NCBI GenBank assembly: GCA_937900215.1
Contig: CALCFH010000456.1
Span: 1 to 11,389, forward strand
Reading direction: 5' to 3'
Source of the DNA: an uncultured Cryomorphaceae bacterium
GTDB taxonomy: Bacteria > Bacteroidota > Bacteroidia > Flavobacteriales > Schleiferiaceae
Length of the DNA stretch: 11,389 nucleotides
The notes below the pieces were generated by a model that saw nothing but the letters and a program-made list of their open reading frames with translations, was not told where the DNA came from and made no database searches. A program made the position numbers and the translations under genes. Below are positions 6,917 through 11,389 of the stretch, piece by piece; positions within the stretch are counted from its first letter, which is position 1; every line of letters starts with the position of its first letter.

Positions 6917-7594
6917 ATGAAAAGAATAAGCCTTTTTGCTGTTTTATTGCTATGCTTTAGCTTAACAGCCCAAACCAAAACGACCAAAAGTTTCTCCGCC
7001 TTCCATGCCTTGGAGATAAGCGGTGCATACGAAGTGTTCTTTCGCTTAGGCGATGTGCATGAAGTAGTTATTGTAGCATACGGAGACGATCACAAAGACG
7101 TTGAATTTGATCTGACGAACGGAGAATTGGAGATTAGCTCCGACAAAAGTCTTTGGAATAGCTCCAAACCTATTCAGCTCTATATCACTGCAAATAAGTT
7201 AGACGAAATTGACTTGAGTGGAGCAGTAAGTTTCAAAGCAAAAAACGCAATAAAAGGAAGTTACATTAAGCTAGATTTAAGTGGAGCAGCTCAAATAGAG
7301 TTGGAAGCCATGGTTTCTCTTTTGAATGTAGACGGAAGCGGTGCTTGTGAAATTATCTTAACTGGTACAACCGATAAACTGGCTATTGATATGAGCGGAG
7401 CCTCTAGTCTAAAAGCAGAAAAGCTAAAAGCCAACGAAGTAACTCTAGAACTCAGCGGTGCTTGTTCTGCCGATGTTTTCGCTAAAGATCTAGCCAATGT
7501 TGAACTGAGTGGTGCTTCTAGCCTGATTCTCAGAGGTCCTGCCGAAATGGGTTACAACGAAGTTTCGGGTGCAGCATCCATCAAGAGAAAATAA
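6917..7594 (+). CDS. Secreted head-GIN domain (DUF2807) repeat protein
   Basis: This 225-residue exported protein belongs to the head GIN domain family (DUF2807), common in Bacteroidota and of unknown function. A signal peptide covers residues 1-19 (basic MKR, hydrophobic core, likely cut after TAQ). The mature part opens with SFSAFHALEISGAYEVFF. From about residue 99 it is a chain of short beta-strand repeats, each centred on SGA, at residues 101, 122, 141, 160, 180, 198 and 217, spaced 18-21 residues. Such spacing suggests a right-handed beta-helix or solenoid. There is no C-terminal sorting domain, no lipobox Cys after the signal peptide, and no membrane anchor. It is therefore probably soluble in the periplasm or loosely surface-associated. 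It has its own predicted promoter and lies 15 bases before trmD. Nothing here shows its ligand; an adhesin role is not supported by this sequence alone. Confidence 0.88.
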   Translation: MKRISLFAVLLLCFSLTAQTKTTKSFSAFHALEISGAYEVFFRLGDVHEVVIVAYGDDHKDVEFDLTNGELEISSDKSLWNSSKPIQLYITANKLDEIDLSGAVSFKAKNAIKGSYIKLDLSGAAQIELEAMVSLLNVDGSGACEIILTGTTDKLAIDMSGASSLKAEKLKANEVTLELSGACSADVFAKDLANVELSGASSLILRGPAEMGYNEVSGAASIKRK

Positions 7595-7609
7595 GAAGCT
7601 GCCCTCACT

Positions 7610-8284
7610 ATGCGCATAGATATTATTACCGTTTTACCTGAATTACTGAGAAGTCCGTTTGAGGCTAGCATCTGTAAAAGAGCGGTTGAAAAAGGAGTGG
7701 TTGAAATAGAAATTCACAATCTGCGCGATTTCGGTAGCGGTAAAAACAAACAGGTAGACGATTATGCCTTTGGCGGCGGAGCTGGAATGGTGATGCGTGT
7801 TGAACCCATTGTGGCTTGTATTGAGAAGCTTCAATCTGAAAGGAAGTACGATGCCATTATTTACATGACTCCAGATGGAAAGCGATTCGATCAGAGACAC
7901 GCCAATAGGCTTTATTTGAAAGAAAACATCATCTTGCTTTGTGGCCATTATAAAGGAATAGATCAACGCTTGCGCGATCATATTGTCACCGAAGAAATAT
8001 CGATTGGCGATTATGTACTCTCTGGTGGTGAATTGGCGGCTGCAGTGGTTTCAGATGCCATTATCCGTTTATTGCCAGGTGTTCTGAACGATGAAACTTC
8101 CGCTCTCACCGATTCGTTTCAAGACGACTTACTCGCTCCGCCTGTTTACACCCGTCCGGCTGAATTTAGGGGTTGGAAGGTTCCAGAAATACTGCTTTCT
8201 GGCGATGAGAAGAAAATAGACCTATGGAGAACAGAACAAGCGCTCGAAAGAACCGAGCGCTTACGTCCTGATTTATTAGAATAA
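7610..8284 (+). CDS. trmD: tRNA (guanine37-N1)-methyltransferase
   Basis: TrmD methylates N1 of G37, next to the anticodon, using S-adenosylmethionine, which prevents +1 frameshifts. It is a SPOUT-fold (trefoil knot) dimer. Visible motifs are VDDYAFGGGAGMVM at residues 49-62, LCGHYKGIDQR at 110-120 and ISIGDYVLSGGEL at 130-142, the knot that holds the cofactor. Arg153 (IIRLLPGVL) and Asp168 (LTDSF) line up with the catalytic Arg154 and Asp169 of the E. coli enzyme. At 224 residues it lacks the roughly 30-residue C-terminal tail of E. coli TrmD but keeps the catalytic core. It is not next to rpsP, rimM or rplS, its partners in many bacteria. It follows the GIN gene by 15 bases and converges on carB. 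A perfect hairpin lies within its last codons. Confidence 0.97.
   Translation: MRIDIITVLPELLRSPFEASICKRAVEKGVVEIEIHNLRDFGSGKNKQVDDYAFGGGAGMVMRVEPIVACIEKLQSERKYDAIIYMTPDGKRFDQRHANRLYLKENIILLCGHYKGIDQRLRDHIVTEEISIGDYVLSGGELAAAVVSDAIIRLLPGVLNDETSALTDSFQDDLLAPPVYTRPAEFRGWKVPEILLSGDEKKIDLWRTEQALERTERLRPDLLE
8238..8262. terminator. Perfect 9-bp hairpin inside the trmD 3' end, possible terminator
   Basis: AAGCGCTCG (8238-8246) and CGAGCGCTT (8254-8262) are exact reverse complements around a 7-base loop. The stem lies 20 bases before the trmD stop and about 26-50 bases past the carB stop, in the only region where convergent terminators could act. On the minus strand it is followed by moderately T-rich sequence (GTTCTGTTCTCC); on the + strand by AT-rich sequence but no T-run. 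It therefore lacks the ideal intrinsic terminator form. Its role is inferred from position and stem strength. Confidence 0.4.
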
Positions 8285-8287
8285 TCT

Positions 8288-11140
8288 TTATTTGCTCAAA
8301 TAGAGATTGCGCTCTGAGAACAATTTCTTAAACAAAGGATCTCTGAGATTCTTAATAAAGTAGATGGCTTCTCCTGTACTCTTCATCTCTGGCCCCAAAT
8401 TCTTGCTCACATTCGGGAATTTATTGAAGGAGAATACAGGGCTCTTAATTGCAAATCCTTCCAGTTGTGGATTAAAGCTGAAGTCGCTTAGCTTATTCTC
8501 GCGCAACATGATCTTGGTGGCGTAATTCACATAAGGCTCTCCATACGCCTTTGCAATGAAGGGAACCGTTCTAGAAGCCCTTGGATTGGCCTCTATGATG
8601 TACACAACATCATCTTTAATGGCAAACTGAATATTAATCAATCCTACCGTTCCCAATGCCTTGGCTATGGTTTCTGTATGTACGCGAATCTGATCTACGA
8701 TAAGCGCCCCTAGGTTAAAGGGCGGCAAGGTGGCATTGGAGTCTCCAGAATGAATACCACAAGGCTCTATATGCTCCATAATTCCGATGATGTACACCTC
8801 TTCACCATCGCAAATGGCATCGGCTTCGGCTTCTATGGCTCCTTCTAAATAATGGTCGAGCAAGACTCTATTGCCTGGAATGTCTTTAAACAAATTAACC
8901 ACATGGTGCTCCAGATCTTCGTGATTGATCACGATTTTCATTCCTTGTCCACCAAGAACATACGACGGACGAACGAGAATAGGGAAGCCGAGTTCTTTGG
9001 CCAATTCATGGGCCTCATCGGCATTGGTAATTACTCCAAATTCAGGATACGGAATTCCATTTTCTTTCAATAAAGTAGAAAAGCGTCCGCGGTCTTCGGC
9101 CAAATCGAGCGACTCGAAGCTGGTTCCTAGAATAGGTATGCCATACCGATCTAGCTTCTCCGCCAATTTCAAAGCCGTTTGTCCACCTAGCTGAACAATT
9201 ACCCCTTCTGGCTTTTCATGACGGATGATATCGTAAATATGTTCCCAAAAAACAGGCTCGAAGTAGAGCTTGTCGGATGTGTCAAAGTCGGTGGAAACCG
9301 TTTCGGGATTGCAATTGATCATGATGGTTTCATAACCGCATTCTTTGGCAGCTAAAACACCGTGTACGCAGCAATAATCGAATTCTATCCCTTGCCCAAT
9401 GCGGTTTGGACCAGAGCCCAGAACAACCACTTTCTTTTTATCGGACGGAATGCTTTCATTCTCCGAATAACGACGCCCGTCTGTAGACTCTTTTTCACTC
9501 TCAAAAGTGGAATAATAGTAGGGTGTTTGCGCTGGAAACTCTGCAGCACAAGTATCTACTAACTTCCAAACACGTTCAATTCCTGCTTCGGTTCTTTTTC
9601 TATGCACCTCGCTCTCTAGACATCCCAACATATGGGCAATCTGACGATCTGCAAAGCCTTTGGTTTTGGCCTCAAGCATTAGTTCTCTTGGAATAGCTGA
9701 TAAAGTATGCGACTGTATTTTAGCCTGCACTTTTACCAGATCTTCAATTTGCTTCAAGAACCACATATCAATCTTAGTGATGTCTTGAATTCTGCGAAGC
9801 GGAATGCCCAATTGCATGGCGTCGTAAATCACAAATATCCTGTCCCAGCTAGCATGGGTAAGCTTCTTTATAACGGTATCTTGATCTGTATGTCCTTTGC
9901 CGTCTGCACCAAGACCATTGCGCTTGATTTCTAAGCTCTGAGCCGCCTTATGTAATGCTTCTTGAAAGGTTCTGCCAATTCCCATGGCCTCTCCCACCGA
10001 CTTCATCTGCAATCCCAAGGTGCGATCGGCCCCTTCAAATTTGTCGAAATTCCAACGTGGAATCTTTACAATTACATAGTCTAAGGTGGGTTCAAAATAA
10101 GCCGATGTAGTTTTTGTAATCTGGTTCTTCAGCTCGCTGAGATTGTACCCGATTGCCAACTTGGCCGCAATTTTAGCAATAGGATATCCTGTAGCTTTTG
10201 AGGCAAGGGCCGATGATCGAGAAACTCTTGGATTGATTTCTATGGCAACAATGTCTTCTCTTTCATCCGGACTCACCGCAAATTGCACATTGCAACCTCC
10301 GGCAAAGTTGCCTATGCTTCGCATCATTTGAATGGCCATATTGCGCATGCGCTGATAGGTGCTATCACTCAAAGTCATAGCTGGCGCTACGGTGATGGAA
10401 TCGCCTGTATGTATGCCCATCGGATCAAAGTTCTCGATAGAGCAAATGATAATTACATTATCTCCTTGGTCTCTGAGCAACTCCAATTCAAATTCCTTCC
10501 AACCCAAAAGGGCTTTGTCTATCATTACCTCGTGAATGGGCGATGCCTCTAATCCACGCTTGAGCAACTCATCAAAATCATCGCGGGTGTGTACAAAAGA
10601 AGCCCCTGTTCCGCCCAAAGTATAGGATGCACGAATACAAAGAGGGAATCCGAATTTCTGGGCTATTTCTTTTCCTTTCAAATACGAGGTAGCTGTTTGA
10701 GAAGGCGCCATTGGAATGCCAATTTTTTCCATCAACAATCTAAACTCCTCTCTATCTTCTGTTATCTGAATGGCCGCAATGTCTACTCCAATAATGCGCA
10801 CCCCTCTTTCTTCCCAAAGGCCATTCTTATCTGCCTCTATGCAAAGATTCAGGGCGGTTTGTCCGCCCATGGTTGGCAGAACGGCATCTATGTCTGGATG
10901 TTTATCTAGAATCTGTTCGAGCGATTCCACTTCCAAAGGCAACAAATAAATATGATCTGCCATTACCGGATCTGTCATAATGGTGGCCGGATTTGAATTA
11001 ATCAAACTCACCTTTATTCCTTCCTCCCTCAAAGAGCGAGCTGCCTGAGAACCAGAATAGTCAAACTCACAGGCTTGGCCTATTACTATAGGGCCACTCC
11101 CTATGATTAAAATGTGTTTTATAGAATTATCCTTTGGCAT
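8288..11140 (-). CDS. carB: Carbamoyl phosphate synthase large subunit, lacking the C-terminal regulatory domain
   Basis: CarB makes carbamoyl phosphate from bicarbonate, ATP and ammonia passed from CarA glutaminase, for pyrimidine and arginine synthesis. It holds two homologous ATP-grasp synthetase units. The first (about 1-400) has GSGPIVIGQACEFDYSG near 15-30, NSNPATIMTDP near 48-58 and EINPRVSRSSALASKATGYP at 301-320. An oligomerization region follows (about 400-550). The second unit (about 568-935) has GSGPNRIGQGIEFDYC at 575-590, NCNPETVSTDFD, and EANPRASRTVPF at 850-861. At 950 residues it ends soon after MKSTGE (919-924). The E. coli protein (1073) continues there with about 130 residues of MGS-like allosteric domain, so binding of UMP and ornithine is presumably absent. 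This seems to be the normal flavobacterial form rather than a break, since the tail ends cleanly. carA is not in the window. The start lies about 37 bases downstream of the rpmH terminator; a near-match to a -7 box (TATTTTCG, minus strand, 11164-11171) is present. Confidence 0.96.
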   Translation of the reverse strand: MPKDNSIKHILIIGSGPIVIGQACEFDYSGSQAARSLREEGIKVSLINSNPATIMTDPVMADHIYLLPLEVESLEQILDKHPDIDAVLPTMGGQTALNLCIEADKNGLWEERGVRIIGVDIAAIQITEDREEFRLLMEKIGIPMAPSQTATSYLKGKEIAQKFGFPLCIRASYTLGGTGASFVHTRDDFDELLKRGLEASPIHEVMIDKALLGWKEFELELLRDQGDNVIIICSIENFDPMGIHTGDSITVAPAMTLSDSTYQRMRNMAIQMMRSIGNFAGGCNVQFAVSPDEREDIVAIEINPRVSRSSALASKATGYPIAKIAAKLAIGYNLSELKNQITKTTSAYFEPTLDYVIVKIPRWNFDKFEGADRTLGLQMKSVGEAMGIGRTFQEALHKAAQSLEIKRNGLGADGKGHTDQDTVIKKLTHASWDRIFVIYDAMQLGIPLRRIQDITKIDMWFLKQIEDLVKVQAKIQSHTLSAIPRELMLEAKTKGFADRQIAHMLGCLESEVHRKRTEAGIERVWKLVDTCAAEFPAQTPYYYSTFESEKESTDGRRYSENESIPSDKKKVVVLGSGPNRIGQGIEFDYCCVHGVLAAKECGYETIMINCNPETVSTDFDTSDKLYFEPVFWEHIYDIIRHEKPEGVIVQLGGQTALKLAEKLDRYGIPILGTSFESLDLAEDRGRFSTLLKENGIPYPEFGVITNADEAHELAKELGFPILVRPSYVLGGQGMKIVINHEDLEHHVVNLFKDIPGNRVLLDHYLEGAIEAEADAICDGEEVYIIGIMEHIEPCGIHSGDSNATLPPFNLGALIVDQIRVHTETIAKALGTVGLINIQFAIKDDVVYIIEANPRASRTVPFIAKAYGEPYVNYATKIMLRENKLSDFSFNPQLEGFAIKSPVFSFNKFPNVSKNLGPEMKSTGEAIYFIKNLRDPLFKKLFSERNLYLSK

Positions 11141-11177
11141 GATCTATTGCTTTCTTTGCTTTACGAAAATACAGGGC

Positions 11178-11213
11178 AAAAAAAAGGTGTCATCATTTAC
11201 GATAACACCTTTT
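11178..11213 (-). terminator. Intrinsic terminator of rpmH
   Basis: Read on the minus strand, AAAAGGTGTTATC pairs with GATGACACCTTTT around a GTAAAT loop. The stem has 13 pairs including one G-T, and runs into eight T. It lies 25-60 bases after the rpmH stop and ends before carB. It should stop most rpmH transcription, implying that carB has its own promoter or is fed by read-through. The + strand side also has a short T-run (TTTT at 11210-11213), but no + strand gene leads into it. Confidence 0.85.
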
Positions 11214-11237
11214 ACATACATATTAAACACTCAGGGG

Positions 11238-11389
11238 TTACCCTTTGTGGTTTCCTTCGTCTGAAACGGTCAATTTGCGACGACCACGGGCGCGACGGGC
11301 TGCAATTACTCTGCGGCCATTGGCTGTTGCCATACGCTCTCTAAAACCGTGCTTATTTCTGCGTTTTCTGTTTGAAGGTTGAAACGTCC
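11238..11389 (-). CDS. rpmH: Ribosomal protein L34 (start codon just outside the window)
   Basis: The minus strand from the right edge to the TAA at 11238-11240 reads as L34 of the large ribosomal subunit. After two bases of a split Arg codon it gives TFQPSNRKRRNKHGFRERM, then ATANGRRVIAARRARGRRK, and the tail LTVSDEGNHKG. L34 normally begins MKRTFQPS, so only the Met and Lys codons and one base are missing and the full protein would have 52 residues. The basic, Arg-rich composition and motif order are diagnostic. The terminator directly after it indicates a separate transcript. The usual partner rnpA does not follow it here; carB does. Confidence 0.96.
   Translation of the reverse strand, partial: TFQPSNRKRRNKHGFRERMATANGRRVIAARRARGRRKLTVSDEGNHKG

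Noticed and set aside
7643..7981. A 112-codon open frame on the minus strand opposite trmD
   Set aside because: It lies wholly inside a well-recognised gene, shows no family resemblance, and has low-complexity shadow-type composition.
6895..8284. The GIN-trmD region as part of a mobile or accessory island
   Set aside because: No integrase, tRNA edge, direct repeats or visible change of base use was seen; both genes fit the surrounding core chromosome.
10589..10909. A 106-codon open frame on the + strand opposite carB
   Set aside because: It mirrors conserved CarB coding sequence and resembles no protein family; several similar frames opposite carB were dismissed for the same reason.
11164..11171. 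TATTTTCG (minus strand) as the carB promoter -7 box
   Set aside because: It differs from TAnnTTTG at one defined position and no TTG lies at the right distance, so it is not listed as a feature, though carB needs some promoter here.
11114..11344. A 76-codon + strand open frame spanning the carB start, terminator and rpmH
   Set aside because: It crosses the carB start, an intrinsic terminator and the antisense of rpmH, which explains all the sequence there.

Overview
The window looks like ordinary core chromosome of a member of the Bacteroidota, most likely a Flavobacteriia-type organism. The evidence is the AT-rich coding sequence, a PUR/DUF3276 gene, the parA-parB-DUF5683-dapB-lepB-wbqC gene order, a long LepB with an extra N-terminal membrane region, a 950-residue CarB without the usual C-terminal regulatory domain, signal peptides ending in Ala-Gln, and promoter-like TAnnTTTG (-7) boxes typical of this phylum.

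Layout, left to right. (1) The 3' part of an ABC exporter gene (membrane domain end plus complete ATPase domain), followed by a small PUR-family nucleic-acid-binding protein with its own predicted promoter. (2) After a 146-bp gap with another predicted promoter, a tight run of six genes on the + strand: parA, parB, a DUF5683 membrane protein, dapB, lepB and a WbqC-like gene. Gaps between them are 10 nt or less and one pair overlaps by 1 nt, so they probably form one transcription unit joining chromosome segregation, DAP/lysine synthesis and protein export. (3) A 134-bp gap with inverted repeats and a third predicted promoter leads to a secreted head-GIN (DUF2807) repeat protein and trmD. (4) trmD meets carB head-on with only 3 nt between the stop codons. 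carB (minus strand) covers the right quarter of the window. (5) Upstream of carB are a strong intrinsic terminator and the nearly complete rpmH gene (ribosomal protein L34), both on the minus strand; rpmH runs off the right edge a few bases before its start codon.

The genes are largely housekeeping: chromosome partitioning (ParA, ParB), peptidoglycan/lysine precursor synthesis (DapB), signal peptide removal (LepB), tRNA modification (TrmD), carbamoyl phosphate supply for pyrimidines and arginine (CarB) and the ribosome (L34). I saw no mobile element, tRNA, rRNA, CRISPR array, defence system or sign of recent transfer, and no clearly undescribed system. The points worth a second look are modest: the truncated CarB, the catalytic-Asp ATPase, a hairpin buried in the end of trmD that may terminate carB, the structured gap before the GIN gene, and rpmH lying close to parAB but without rnpA behind it.
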